Below, piece by piece: positions 42,500-56,004 of a DNA stretch of 64,000 bases; position 1 is the stretch's first letter, and each line of letters starts with the position of its first letter. This DNA is from Eretmocerus hayati (taxonomy: Eukaryota > Arthropoda > Insecta > Hymenoptera > Aphelinidae). Position numbers and translations under genes: made by a program. The stretch lies in NCBI GenBank assembly GCA_029851415.1, contig CM056742.1:16719736-16783735 (forward strand), given 5' to 3'. The notes beneath the pieces are model-generated. The model made no database searches. It was not told the DNA's origin and was given only the letters and a program-made list of their open reading frames with translations.

Positions 42500-43180
42500 A
42501 TTACCGCCGGTCTGATTCTCGTGTTGTTTCCGACCTTCGCCTACGGCTCAGGCCGAAAACCCATCACTCGGACGCGAAATAGTAGATTTCGCACCGAGAT
42601 TATCAGGTTGTAGCTCGCTTCTGAGCGATCGGTTTTCGGCACGAGCCACAGGCGAGGGTCGAAATAATTGCTCGAAATCGGGGAACTTCATGATCGAGGT
42701 GCGAATGCTATTTTATGCAATTTTGCAAGCATCCAAACATCGGAAAATTGCATAATGGTATATTATGACACTGCACGTAGATGGGTAGTTTTGTACGAAG
42801 GACTGTTTATGGCACGAGCGAAGCGAGTGCTATAAGTCCTTCGTAACAAAAATACCCATCTGCACGCAGTCTCATAAGATAATTTATGGCACGAGAATCC
42901 AAAAATTATGTTCAAAGTTGCGATTTTTAGGTTAGAGTGCTATAAAAAAGTTTTTACACCTTTGTATCGAAATGTACTAATTTTTTCATCGTCTGTGCGG
43001 GAAAGAGCCGTCTTTTTTATTTTTTTTCCCACGCCGACGATGAAAAAATAGTATTCGATACTCGGGAGTAGGGTGGTTTCTGCCTCCGAGCGATTATTCT
43101 GACCCTCGCCAAGGCTCGGACCGGAAAAACACCGCTCGGGCCGCGGTAACCAACATCCTCGCCCTTGTATCGAAATTTAC
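42500..43180. repeat. Dispersed repeat with CTCG-CC-TCGGCTC modules
   Basis: Several modules of the type GACCTTCGCCTACGGCTCAGG followed by GAAAAC and a CGCTC motif occur in both orientations (about 42525, 42640, 43100), with GCACGAGCGAAGCGAGTGC at about 42813. Related modules occur near 50295, 50490, 51170 and 52300, so this is a scattered repeat family, probably from a mobile element I cannot name. Confidence 0.5.
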
Positions 43181-43374
43181 TATTTTGTTTGACACTAGCG
43201 ACTCACAATATCTCATTCAAGTATTCTATCTGTCAATCTCAAATCGAACCTCTCGCTATCCTCGTAAACCACTCTGACCAATTCAGGACCCACTATCAAA
43301 ACATCAGAATTCTCACCTAAAAAAGAATCATTCAAAAAACAACCAAATGTGACTCTTAAATTTTGTTTTTCCAG

Positions 43375-46300
43375 GGCTGGCAAGCTGCGATGCGCAAATC
43401 TATACAGGCGGAGCACCGATTGCGAGTACAGCGACTAGTAGCAATGCAGATACGTCGAGTTCAGTCATCGTGGCTGAACCTCAGCAGCCCATTAGTCCAG
43501 AATTTACTACTCAGACTGTTTATGGATTCTTGGATTTTACAACAACGATGGGCAATACTGTGATGGTGTTTAGCCCGCAGAGCGCACCAGCAGGTACTAG
43601 ATTTGTATCATACCTATAACTTTCATCGTAAGGGTCAATTTTGATGAGAGTAGAATCAAATGCATATCCTATCGATTCTCCGCTAGATCTTGATATTTTT
43701 TTCGGATCTGTTTGCATGGAGGATCGCCAAACTCATCACACGGATTAAACATTTCGATCCTTATTTTCATAATAAAAGTATACCTTATCAAAATCTCTTG
43801 ATGAAGGTTCATCGAAAAATAGTCTATTCTACCTGGAACTGTAAGCCTCTATTACAGTTCTCAATGATCCGCAAAAGTACTTTACAAGTCATACTTACCC
43901 TGTCAAAACGATTGCGTTGAACAAGTCATTAAACGAGTGTAGCTCTTATGGGCTGCCGCATTGGTTACCAAACTCGTTTTGTGGCTTGTATTTGAACCAT
44001 TCGTTGAATTCTATTGTGGCGCGTACTAATGTCACGTTTCGAAATGCCGCGGGCTCGTCTTTCCTCAGGAATGCTGTACGTAATTGTGCATAATTTGAGC
44101 CCTCTGCAACCGTCAAGTACAATTACATCGCAAATTACAAATCCTCGATTCTTTGTGTTCTCTTTTTTTCTAATTGAACAAGCTGAGATTTCGGTGCAGA
44201 AATATGTGCATTTGGGAATTCGTTCATGCACGCGTGTTTTTTAAGACATATAGGTTCATAATCATCTTACTTATCAAGAGTATTTTGAAAATAATTTTGG
44301 ACCAATCCCGCGTAGAAATTGAAAATATTGGCGACATGTCGCCGAGCTATCGCGAATTCCCATTTGCGACAGCTCTGCGATAGGTCGGCGATAGGTCGGC
44401 GACATGTCGCCAATATGATTTTGCGACAGCTCGCCGACATATCGCCAAACCTGTATTTGCGACATGTCGCAAATTCGTCGACAAAATTTTTCAAAAATTC
44501 GAAATTTTATTCGATTTTGTGATTTTTCATGGAACGGGAATCGATCACAAGGAATCTGAGATTGAAATTATGGGCTTGATGGTACTTTTATTTAATTAAA
44601 AATAGGCTCTTGGTGTACAAATTCATCTTTACATATCTTTTGACTTCTTGTTTAAGAAATTCCAACGTTTTACGTTCATAAGCACATTCACAAGGTCCAA
44701 ATAATTAGAAAAATTTGATCGCAGTAGAATAGCGCGTATGATACATTATTACAAATTCGTAAGAAAACTCGCTCAACACTCTGATCGTCGGGCTAAAATC
44801 ACTTGATCTTATAATTTTTTGTGACACAGCACAGATATTCACTTCTCATTTTGGTGAAAATGATCAAGCTGATGAGTTTTGAAGCCGCATCTCGAAATCC
44901 GCAACACATTGCTCACTCGAGATGCCACGTCGTCGGGCCTCCCCATCGGAGCAAAGACGCTTCCGAGACGTCTGCGACTACTTATTGCAAGGCTGATGTA
45001 GGTGGACACATCAACCCCATGGCTGACTCTTTGTCTCGTGGAAAACAGACGGCCAAACTTTGACGGGCGAGACTCGATAAGGCATGCTTCCGCGATGATC
45101 ATCCGGCGTAGCAGAACTCGCAGAACCCAATGCCATCCGTAGTTTTTCTGAAAAAATCACGCACACGCATTAGAAATGCAGCTTCTATTCTTGATACAGG
45201 TGGATGGTGATCAGGAAAAGCGAGATACAAGAGGCACATTTTCAAGATTTGAAAAGTAAACACTGCGTGCAATAAGGCGAGGTTATGACGGTCGACTGCA
45301 CGTGAAAATTCATCGAAACTTAATTATATCGGTCAGAAATACTTATCTGATTTATTGAGATTAGCCTCCGCATCCTCGGAAAGCACCTTCTGCGATAAAG
45401 CTGCTCAGCAATACAATAATTATCCCAAACGCCAAATGTCAGAGAAGATCGACAGAAAAGCCCGGTTGTGTGAATTTATTGTTGTTTACATTACCCGAAT
45501 CTGAATAATATTGATCGATCGTCTTGCTCTCACTTCGTACCGGTGAATTGAAAAGTATACAGACAACTCGTTTCTGCCTCAATCTTCTCTGACATTTGGC
45601 GTTTGGGATAGTTATTGTATTGCTGAGCAGCTTTATAGCAGAAGGTGCTTTCCGAGGATGCGGAGGCTAATCTCAATAAATCAGATAAGTATTTCTGACC
45701 GATATAATTAAGTTTCGATGAATTTTCACGTGCAGTCGACCGTCATAACCTCGCCTTATTGCACGCAGTGTTTACTTTTCAAATCTTGAAAATGTGCCTC
45801 TTGTATCTCGCTTTTCCTGATCACCATCCACCTGTATCAAGAATAGAAGCTGCATTTCTAATGCGTGTGCGTGATTTTTTCAGAAAAACTACGGATGGCA
45901 TTGGGTTCTGCGAGTTCTGCTACGCCGGATGATCATCGCGGAAGCATGCCTTATCGAGTCTCGCCCGTCAAAGTTTGGCCGTCTGTTTTCCACGAGACAA
46001 AGAGTCAGCCATGGGGTTGATGTGTCCACCTACATCAGCCTTGCAATAAGTAGTCGCAGACGTCTCGGAAGCGTCTTTGCTCCGATGGGGAGGCCCGACG
46101 ACGTGGCATCTCGAGTGAGCAATGTGTTGCGGATTTCGAGATGCGGCTTCAAAACTCATCAGCTTGATCATTTTCACCAAAATGAGAAGTGAATATCTGT
46201 GCTGTGTCACAAAAAATTATAAGATCAAGTGATTTTAGCCCGACGATCAGAGTGTTGAGCGAGTTTTCTTACGAATTTGTAATAATGTATCATACGCGCT

Positions 46301-49300
46301 ATTCTACTGCGATCAAATTTTTCTAATTATTTGGACCTTGTGAATGTGCTTATGAACGTAAAACGTTGGAATTTCTTAAACAAGAAGTCAAAAGATATGT
46401 AAAGATGAATTTGTACACCAAGAGCCTATTTTTAATTAAATAAAAGTACCATCAAGCCCATAATTTCAATCTCAGATTCCTTGTGATCGATTCCCGTTCC
46501 ATGAAAAATCACAAAATCGAATAAAATTTCGAATTTTTGAAAAATTTTGTCGACGAATTTGCGACATGTCGCAAATACAGGTTTGGCGATATGTCGGCGA
46601 GCTGTCGCAAAATCATATTGGCGACATGTCGCCGACCTATCGCCGACCTATCGCAGAGCTGTCGCAAATGGGAATTCGCGATAGCTCGGCGACATGTCGC
46701 CAATATTTTCAATTTCTACGCGGGATTGTAAGTATCATAGAAGTAAAGACTAATGATAATCTACGAGAATTCAATTATCTCTTGAGTCTTTGATTCTCAC
46801 TTCCCGCATCAAAAAGTCGGCTGATTGGGTGAATTTATTCTTGCTTTAGAACTATTTTTGATCAATGAAACGACTAATCTTATTCATCAGCACTCATTTT
46901 GGGTATTCCAAAGGGTAATGACGCAACACCCTGCAAATTTGTAAAATTTTGAAATCTTTTATACTATTGAAAATTAGTTATGTACAGGAATCAACGAGCT
47001 GGTCGGTACAGTTTAAGGCAATTGTAGTCTTCTATCCATTTTCTCAATCGACTAGTGGATTATTTCGAGAGCAACTCTGGATGTAATTCGGCCTTGGATT
47101 TATAAGCGGATGTAATTTTCGGCAAGACTCACGGGTATGAAATAAAATGAAGATAATTCTTCATGCTTCAAAGAGTACATCGACAAATGTAATATCATGT
47201 AGCAAATAAGATACCTAACACCCGGTGACCTTAAACTGACTAAAAATTCCTTTTAAAAAACGTAGTAATGGCATCGAAAACATCAAAATATCTGGTCCCA
47301 TTATCATAATTCATTTGAGGAGTATCCAAAATTCGGACAAAATATCGAATGGATTCGGTCTGCTTTGAACTGTGTTTAAAAACTTTCGATCAAATGGATC
47401 CCTCAACAGGTATAGATTTTTTTTAGTGAAAAGTTCTAAGAGTCTATTCCTGAGATAATTATTCAAAGGATTCGACTGTGACGCGATGCAATCAGACTTC
47501 AAAGATATAGTCGAATTCGGATGATGTGTCATGGACTGACTCTCTGTATTTTTTCATTTTTTCTTTCTGAAAGGTATCCGTTCTGTGAAATGAACTTTTT
47601 CCTCTATTTTAAACGCTGGGACTCTGCGTAAAATCTGCATGTATAATTTTGATATTCAAATTCTTCATCAAATATTTTGAGAGCTGTCTATTATACTTGA
47701 GCCAGATCTTCTTCCGATCCCATCACTATTGTTCGAAACAGTATTCAGGCTTGAAAGTGTTTGAAAATCATGTAGCCTAATTTTTTTTATTTTATCCGAT
47801 ATCGACCACGAAAAATCACATTTCAATAAAAAAAAAAATAAAATAAAAAAATGCACTGTGGTCTGGTTTCCTCTTTCTTCATCTTTGCTGAATGTCAATC
47901 GACAAATGAATTTCAGTATGGCTGGTTGATCCGATTCATCAATGGCGATTTTACGCGGTATTAAATTGCAAGAGGAAATAGCTTTTATAAATTTCGGTGA
48001 TTCCACATTCTTTTACATAACATACCACTAGCAGAATTGCTCCGCTCGCTGACGCTCGGAAGAAAGAATTTCTCATTTTACTCATTGCGATAGAGCTAAA
48101 TATTGTAATTTTTATGGCCGTACGAGAAATCTTTGTCCCAATTGTAACGTAAGAATATCATTGTAAACTTTTCGACGTCATGGCTAAGCGAATGACTTTC
48201 GATTTCAGAATTAGGTTTTGCATGCGATTTGCTATTCTGCTTTTGTGCAGTGGCTGCTCAGAAAAGCAGTTGGTATCAATTTTGAATAATACGAATTTCC
48301 CGATTTATTCAACGGGTTTCTCACTTTTCGCGCCCCCTCCCCTTCTACTAAACCTCACATGGGCCTCACATGGTTTATTTTGAAAATGCAAGATTACACG
48401 CTGGTTCTGCAAAAGTGGACGAGCTTAATCGCCATTTGGAAGTCAAAAACTACGTCACTCAACGAAGATTTTCAGCCGTCGCGGGTCAAAATCGGACCAC
48501 TTGAACCCGAGTTATCGCAATTTTGCGAAAAAAAAAACGCTTGAGGGCATTTTAGGACAAACTGGATGGGGTGAATTAGGACAATGCTAAATCCCATCTA
48601 AAATCAGTCGACCGATCGCCTGTCCGTGTTTTTCGATAATAATTGCCTGTATCGAGGCGCGTGTGCATCTGTGCGAGTTTTTCGAAGCACGGATGGCTGA
48701 GGGTGATTTAGGTGATTGAAAACGAGGAAGAAAATGAAGTTACGATGTCCAATGGCCATCTCAGGAATCGGGTGGAAGTGAGAAGTCGCTTTCAACGCGT
48801 TCGAAAATAGTACTCGATTTAAGCATTTTCACTCTCGCATTCGCTGATATTGGGTTGATTGTCGCACTCTATCATTTGGATCGTTGACTTAGGGCAAGTA
48901 TGGGTACCTCTAATATGAAGAGAAAAGAAAGAAAGTCGACTCTTGGGAGCCGCGAGTCGATTGCTGATTGCTAAAGACGATAGTGCACCAATAAAAAGCC
49001 TGTTCCAATTGTAAAAATGGCCCGCTTGTTGAGGCTATGGGAGGATATAGAGGTCCCGGGCGGGTTTCCCTCTTGATTTTAGGTTCTTACTACGTGTTTC
49101 GGTGAGTAAAAGCGACTCGAATAGGCCGAAAATAATGCCGTATACCTCAATTTTGAAAGGCTGTCCAAATTTGCCCCCAAAACTGTCCTAAAGTGCCCCC
49201 AGTCCGGGCGAATTAGGACAGATTTTTTTTTCTCAAACTTTAAAGAAAAGTATGAAAGCAGTGAGCTTGGGGTTTGAAAATTTTTTTACACTCTATTCAA

Positions 49301-52300
49301 TAGTAGAACTTTCAAGTCTTTCAAGTACCGTAGCGCGCCTAGCCTCAAGTATCGCCAGATAGCCCCACTGCAAAACCTGTCCTGATTCGCCCCATTCTCC
49401 CCTACTTCTTTCTACAATTATATTTTTATGTAAAACAAAAATATCAATAAAGCTTTTTTTCCAAAATTTCTACCAAAACTCATAGATAGTCGTACTAGTT
49501 CTGCAAGTAAAAGCAAAGCATAACGAGTTCATTATGCTCGCGCATCGCGTGCCAGTTGCACAATGCTCGCATTCACTTTTGCACGCGGGCTATAAGTATA
49601 CTTCTTCTTATCTAATGCGCGTAACTCGCTTAGCTATAGGCTTCGTAGTATACACGACTTTTTCTCATACATATTTCCGTGCCATGGCGAGAAAATCCTA
49701 TTACTCGATCCTTTGCACGGAAACGTGTGTTAGTATGGTGTATTCAGCTCTGCTTGGGTGCGCAAAAATTTCGTAATGGAAAACAAAACAAAGCCAAGCC
49801 CACGGTAGTAGATGTTGTGAGCATCGGTATATGGGAAATGAAATGTCAAGGTGGATCGATTAACTCGAGGATTAGCTATTATAGTCTTGAGCTGACTTCA
49901 TGTTCCATTGAGTTCGCGTGGGTTGAAATGAATCTTAGAAATGTAGGAGAAGAATTTTTTTATTTTTATTTTTGAAATTTTTTATTCTTTTCATTCTTTA
50001 CTGATAGGGTTGATTCTCAAATAGATATTTTTAGAGTTAGGGCTGCAATCCATTTGTTAATCGAGGCGATGAAAATAAGTCTCCATGGTTCTTGGAATTT
50101 GTGCATACTCAGAGCAATAATTTTTTTTTTCGACTCGCTAGTAAAGTAACACATACTTAGTTGATCAAAATTAGTATGTACATTTTGATACAACGATATA
50201 AAATAGATTTTTAACAATTTTCCGATATTGGGTGCCCACAAAATTGCAAAATAGTATTCGCGCCCCATTCATAAGGTCAAACGATGATTTCGACCTTCAC
50301 CTGTGGCTCAGGCCGAAAACCAATCGCTCAGAGGCGAGCGACAACTTCATCAACTCTGTGCGAATTATATTAATTTTGATACACTGTGCGTAAAAGTTAG
50401 TTTGCCGACTTTTACTCAAAACTTTATAAAAATAGTATAATTCGATGCACGGGAGTAAAATCTATTTTTTGCGTTCAAGTGATGGTTTTTGTCCCAAGCC
50501 CTCGACGAAGGTCGAAATTTCTTATCTAAATGTACCATTTCCGCATTCTCGAGATTATTTCGAATTTTGCCTATCGCTTGGTGCGGATATTTGTGACTCA
50601 AATACTGAAGAAAGTGATTACACCCTTGTATCCAATTGAGAGGGTAGGTGGAAGTAGGGCGTAACTGCATTTTCTGAAACTGCCGAAAAAACCTCAAAAT
50701 CAAATTTCATCCGGCTCGGATTGAACTATTTCGTCTTTGCTATCTTCTTCGCAATAAGTCAGTCAGGTTAACTCGTCCAAGTACGCCTCTGGTGGTTGTC
50801 ATCAAGTTTTTATTGGTTCTCTCGAAATAAACGTTTTGCAGTTTTGCAGTGACGACCTTTTTTCACCCACCCCCTCAATTGTATTAGTTGCACAAAATCA
50901 CCACGATGATGTGATAGATGGAAAATAAGGTAGCTACATGAAACGAAGTATAATTTTCGATGGATTGTGAATAGAAGTCGAAAAAATTGCGCAAAACACA
51001 CTTGCACTCGAGGTATATCAAATATAAGTCTTCTTAAAACTTTGTGGTGCACAAGTATCATTTTACACAGACATCTCAATTTTACTCATAGTTTGGCCAA
51101 AAGATAGCATTCGATAGAAGTACTCGGACGTAAAATTCAGATCTCACATTCTCTTAATAGCCCCGCAGCTCTCACCTTCGGCTCGGGCTGGAATAAGTCA
51201 CTTAGACTGCAAAATCTGACATTATATGAGTAGTTCTGCGGAAACTTCGATATTTGGGGGTCGATAATGTGCCAGCGCTAAGTCTCGCTTCCGAAGATTC
51301 TAAGATGTGTTTTCTTGACTTTTTGAAACATATAAAGTATGAATAAACCCGAACACGAATGTAAATCTTCCCACTCATAAGTATCATAAGGATACCACGG
51401 AGAGACGCGGCAGCGCGGCACGGACCTGACATTTTGACACTAAAATTGATCTCATGGCCAAACGGTTCGATTTACAGTCTTGAGGTTTGAAGGAGGTTCA
51501 TTTGGCCACCAAATACTTCGTAAAAAATTGACTAGGACCTCCGGGTTCATGCGTTTTCGGGTCGCACAGTTGCGCACGGATCTGACATAAAAATTTAGCA
51601 AAACTAGATTTTGGTGGAAAAACTGCTTTGCAAAGTGGGAAAATAAATTTTTTTCGATACTTTGGGGCATGGAAAAGTTGCGCCTGACGATTTACTTTAA
51701 GAATATATTGGTGCGGAAAAGCCTGGGACCAGGCAAATTCACTTTTATCCATGAAAACTGAAGGAGTAAAATTTTAAGTAAAATTGCGTCACAAAATGTA
51801 CGTGCTCAGCGCGCACGTGAAAAGTGGTCTTTGGGTCCTTGTAACAGTAGGATTTGGTGCTCAATACCATGATATTTGATGTATTAGTTCGCCCGAATCC
51901 CGAACGAATTCTACTTCGGCGCCTCACGCTCATAACGGTCGAAATAATGGAAAACCACGTGGTACGGACCTGACATTTTGACCCTTTTTTCGATGGTAAT
52001 TTTCTTGGGTCACCCTGGACCAGCGAACTAATAATTGCAACAAAAAGAACACAAAAAAATACATAAAAAATGACTTTTGTAATTGTTTCCCCCCAGCGTT
52101 TTAAGGGCTAGTACAAGGTGGCACACGTTATTTCAAAGTTTCCAACTCATATGCACCCATAGATATCGTAAGCTACTGTTTCCATCGTTGAGAAATTTCC
52201 ACACAGTTCTTGGTTTTCTTCCCCACACAACTGATAAAAATTTACGAAATGTTGGATACTCTAACGAGATGGTTCTCACATTCTCATGATAATTCCGACC

Positions 52301-55300
52301 CTCGCCTTCGGTTCTGGCTGAAAGATATCACTCTGTGTACGAAAATCAACATTTTCGCCCTCGTATCGAAATCTAATTATTCTGAACCACAATTTTTATG
52401 AATGCTTTCCAAATTACTTTGATGCCGTTTTCAACAAATACAAAAAAATATTCAGGTATCTCAAACAAGCTCTCATATCGTACTCGTGACAAGTTTCGTC
52501 TCCTAAACAAATCAATCACAAAATTCCTCGACCATTTCTCAACATCATTACACCAGACTCTATTCGTATTCAGTCACTGCATGGCGATCACTCAATTGGC
52601 ACACGGACTTTATATATCATTATTATGCACACGTTGGGCGTGACTAGCATGCAATAGCGATGCACGACTCAAAATCGAACGTACTAATGTGATTCACACG
52701 ATACGAAACAACAGGTGTCTCTTGAGAAAATATCTTCTACATCACGACATGTATGTTCTCGGATAGTTACAAATGTACATACGTACTATTCTTCAGGATT
52801 GAGATATTCTACTCCGTGAAATTTTTTTTTTCACACCCTCTTGATAATTTATAGGCAGAAGTTATAGTACAAAGTCAACGAACTCGTGATGTTTCTCGAG
52901 ATAGCAGATTTAGCTTTGCGAATAATAAAAATTGTCACGATCGAGACGTCTGGATAGAATGCAAATGCCTCAAGGACAAAAGTACGCGAGTGCTTAAAAA
53001 TCTGAGAGGCTTGTCGGCGGGATTATTTTGTTGGGATTCTGGTAATTTTCTTTTTTCTTCCGCTGCTCGTTTACACAAATTTGCAATTAAATAAAAATCG
53101 TGGATTTTGGAGTGACTGAAAGAATGGAGGCGGTTGCTTTACCATGCAAAAAGTTACTTTACAGGCATCCATTTTCTAATATTTTGAGGATTAGATTCAC
53201 CAATCGAAATATTTTTTCCAAAAATTTGTGCATCGATAAGCCGATGAAAGATTTTACTTATTTCTGACATTTTTCTTATATAAAAACTGGTTTCAACAAC
53301 TTTAGCAACTAAATTCTAATTTTTTGTGGTACAATCAACTCGTTTCCCATTCTATCCCCTTCACGAGAAAAAATGACTTCCACTCGATCTTCCAAATTTT
53401 TCTTATCATATTTTAGTAATGTACCTATCTAGAAGTCTGTCGATACATAGAACTAAATACACAAAAACGGGCTTAGTCAAGGCTGTGGTCATGAGAGAAA
53501 AACAATTTTTGTATCCTAATTTTGCCGTTTATAGCCTTTTATCATCCTAAAATAATATTTTGATACGGAAAATGAGATTCGTGATGCCAAAGCCTGGTAT
53601 GAGTTCATTTGAGTGCATTCTTATGTTACACTGAAATAAATTTCTACTGTCATAAGGGAGGCACATCTGCAGTCTTAATTTCTTATATCATAAAAGATTG
53701 AGAAAAATTTCAGAACCAGAAAAATCGTATAACATTACTAATTTGGAACCACCAGGCTATAGAAGTCTGATGAAGATCAAATTCAAGTACAACATATTTT
53801 AACAAGCCAATGAAATTCTTCAGTAATTGATCAATTAATAATAGAAATACCGCATTGAAATTTGTGTTACAGAAGGTACTCGTGAGGCAAAATCCAAGGA
53901 CCTGAATCCAATTGAAACCAAGCCAACGATCGAAAAGAAGAAAACCGAAATTCAACCAAGCAAAACGCACAAAGTTGATGAAAGTAAAAGTAGTAGCAGT
54001 AGCAGTAGTAATAATAGTAAAAAAGATAAGAAAATTATCGTCAACTCGGTTGTCGAGCAGAACGTGGTCAGCCAATCGGACGATTCGACCCATGAGGTGA
54101 GGAAAAAAAAAAATTTCATTCATTTTCACACTGTTTCATATACTGTAATATCTTTTAGACCAACTGACCACTGAATGAATGAAATTGCAAGTGTGGGCTA
54201 GACAATCATTGTCAACTTATAATAGCCATGACTCACTCCAATGGAATTTATAATTTTTCAATCCTATATATCCTGAAACTGAAAACAAATACTGTCTCGA
54301 TATTATCTAAGGAATGCCGTTTGGGACAAGTTGGCCATAACTCTTTAGACAAGCATAATATTCACATAACTCTTTCTATCTTTCCTACTAAGACGTATAG
54401 CTAAAACATGAAGAATTTCTAATAATAATGGCCAGAAGATGAAAATGTTCGTCTAATTTATAGTCTTAATGGGCAAAAATGATGAGATGTTATGTATACT
54501 AATAAACTTCCTCGTCGTGACTTTGTCTTTCGGTACCACATTATAATCGAACGATGAGATAACGATTAATTTTCCATAACTTTCAATTTTATGAACAGAA
54601 ACTCATCATCCTTTCCTCAAACTGACACAAAATAACGTGCAAAATTATCAAACAATTACAAAAACCTTCATAAGAAATCAAATTCACTTCCCGATGTCTA
54701 CCTTATAGCTCGTTTTGGCATATATCGCGATCGTCACCGTTCACTTTCACTCTCTCTCTACACCTTTATTCACGTGTACATCTTGAGCAATTAACAATCC
54801 TGATTCATCCGGTTGATCACTTACTTAAATACGTCATGAAAGTCTCAAAAAAAGAATCTCAAAATCAACTCTTAAAGAATCATTTTGACCCCGCATACAT
54901 ACCCATGACCTTTAGAAATATACAACCGGTTCTTGAATATTCTCCAAACAATAATTTTGGTGACTCAGACTTTCTTGAAACAATGCGTGGAGTTTCCATA
55001 TGAGTAATTGAATCTGACTGCGGATCGATCTGAAAAATATTTTATTCCTCTGTGTGTGTGTGTGTGTGTGTGGGGGGGGGGGGGGGGCGGGGGGTAAAGA
55101 AGGGACGATAAACAAGGATATATTACAGTGTGTGTAAATTTTATAGAAGACAACGGAAAAGATTGCGGAGGCGGTGACGAAGAGTCAAACGGTTGAAAAG
55201 GAGCAACAGGAGACGAGTTCTGAACCGGCTGAGTTGAGAACTAACGACGACGTGCCTGGGGTTAAAAATAATCTTGCAGAGCCCGAATACGATTTCCTGT

Positions 55301-55338
55301 CCAGGCAGCCTACCGAAGTCGTCGACGAGAATTACAAG
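43375..55338 (+). CDS. Host gene, three internal exons (probable extracellular protein)
   Basis: Three exons fit one reading frame: 43375-43593 (starts with two bases of a split codon, ends phase 1), 53873-54096 (completes that codon, ends phase 0 at GAG|GTGAGG) and 55147-55338 (phase 0 in and out, AAG|GTATGT). Acceptors are TTTTTCCAG, TGTGTTACAG and TTTTATAG. Exon 1 text includes TVYGFLDFTTTMGNTVMVFS, exon 2 is a Ser/Lys-rich linker, and exon 3 includes EYDFLSRQPTEVVDENYK. These phrases remind me of insect DUF4758-type secreted proteins, but that is a tentative recollection. First and last exons are not found in the window. The first intron is 10.3 kb and contains the palindromic element at 44303-46728. 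Confidence 0.6.
44303..46728. mobile_element. Palindromic element, 1,147-bp arms, with GCGACATGTCGC motifs
   Basis: Left arm 44303-45449 and right arm 45582-46728 are collinear without gaps (position sum 91031) around a 132-bp spacer. Translations of matching ORFs in the two arms are identical, so arm identity is near complete. The ends read CAATCCCGCGTAG and its inverse. I see no convincing target duplication. Near each end lies a cluster of nested palindromes: GGCGACATGTCGCC at about 44331 and 44397, GCGACATGTCGC near 44459, with GATAGGTCGGCGATAGG between. No transposase ORF. It lies in an intron of the host gene. Confidence 0.85.
46729..48544. other. Intron sequence of the host gene, nothing recognised
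   Basis: AT-rich with short poly-A/T runs. ORFs of 67-112 codons lack motifs and splice support. Confidence 0.35.
48545..49405. repeat. Possible TIR element in the host intron
   Basis: GGATGGGGTGAATTAGGACA near 48563 is echoed inverted near 49378 (TGTCCTGATTCGCCCC), and GGGCGAATTAGGACAG occurs again near 49207. The arrangement resembles the GCAAGTTGGG element at 11771-12723 in having repeated terminal phrases just inside its ends. No coding capacity. Confidence 0.35.
49406..53872. other. Intron sequence of the host gene with repeat modules
   Basis: No exon recognised. Copies of the GCCTTCGG-type dispersed module lie near 50295, 50490, 51170 and 52300. GCACGGACCTGACATTTTGAC-like phrases (19 matching bases) recur near 51418 and 51961. 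ORFs here are short and unsupported. Confidence 0.4.
55053..55096. repeat. (GT)n followed by poly-G
   Basis: A GT-dinucleotide tract of about 20 bases runs into an interrupted G run, just upstream of the third host exon. Likely polymorphic and prone to sequencing error. Confidence 0.85.
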
Positions 55339-56004
55339 GTATGTCGTTGTATACTCTCTGCACTTGACAGATATATATGTATGTAGATGTAAATACGACA
55401 ACGGCTTTTACGATCTCTTACTTTCTTTTTTTTTTTTTTTTTTTTTTTGAAAGAGAGAAATGGAGGTGGTCCGTGTCTTCATTGTCTGCCTTATCTTTGG
55501 TATTTTTTTTTCTACTAGTTAGATCTGGTTGGTAACTACTTTGTCGTTTGTACTGAAATTTTTTCATGGTTTTGAATTTTTTGTAAGGAGTAGTTATTTT
55601 GTCTACAGTTTTAACTGTAAAGTAATGGATATTGTTTATGGAGTGGGGTTTGATTGTATAATCAGCGTACAGTAGTAGGGCTCGACAAAATCGATTTCGG
55701 GACAAGATTCAGCTCCATACGGATCCTCAACCAATCGAAATGATTAAACAGAATTTTTTCTGTTTTTTGCCACTCTAATACGAGATACCTCCCCGGAGAA
55801 TTTGATTTGGGAAGTTGCGGAGTCACAGAATCGTGTGAGTAGATCAACCACAAATCGTTAAAAATCGAGTATCCACTATCCTGGAGGCAATAATGTACGA
55901 TTTCCTTATTGGGCCCAAAAGACGTGTTCGTGGTCCCACTTGATAAGAGGAATACTCTCATAATTGCAGAACTCCGATAACCTAACTTTGAATCAGGATT
56001 TCAG
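55339..56004. other. Downstream of host exon 3, no exon seen
   Basis: Begins with the GTATGT donor. A T run of nearly 30 bases lies at 55419-55448. No further exon with matching phase was recognised. Confidence 0.4.

Noticed and set aside
37203..46728. Both long palindromes as assembly artefacts
   Set aside because: The first has a 6-bp duplication and a matching empty site elsewhere, so it is a real insertion. The second lacks a duplication, so an artefact remains possible for it alone and is noted in the findings.
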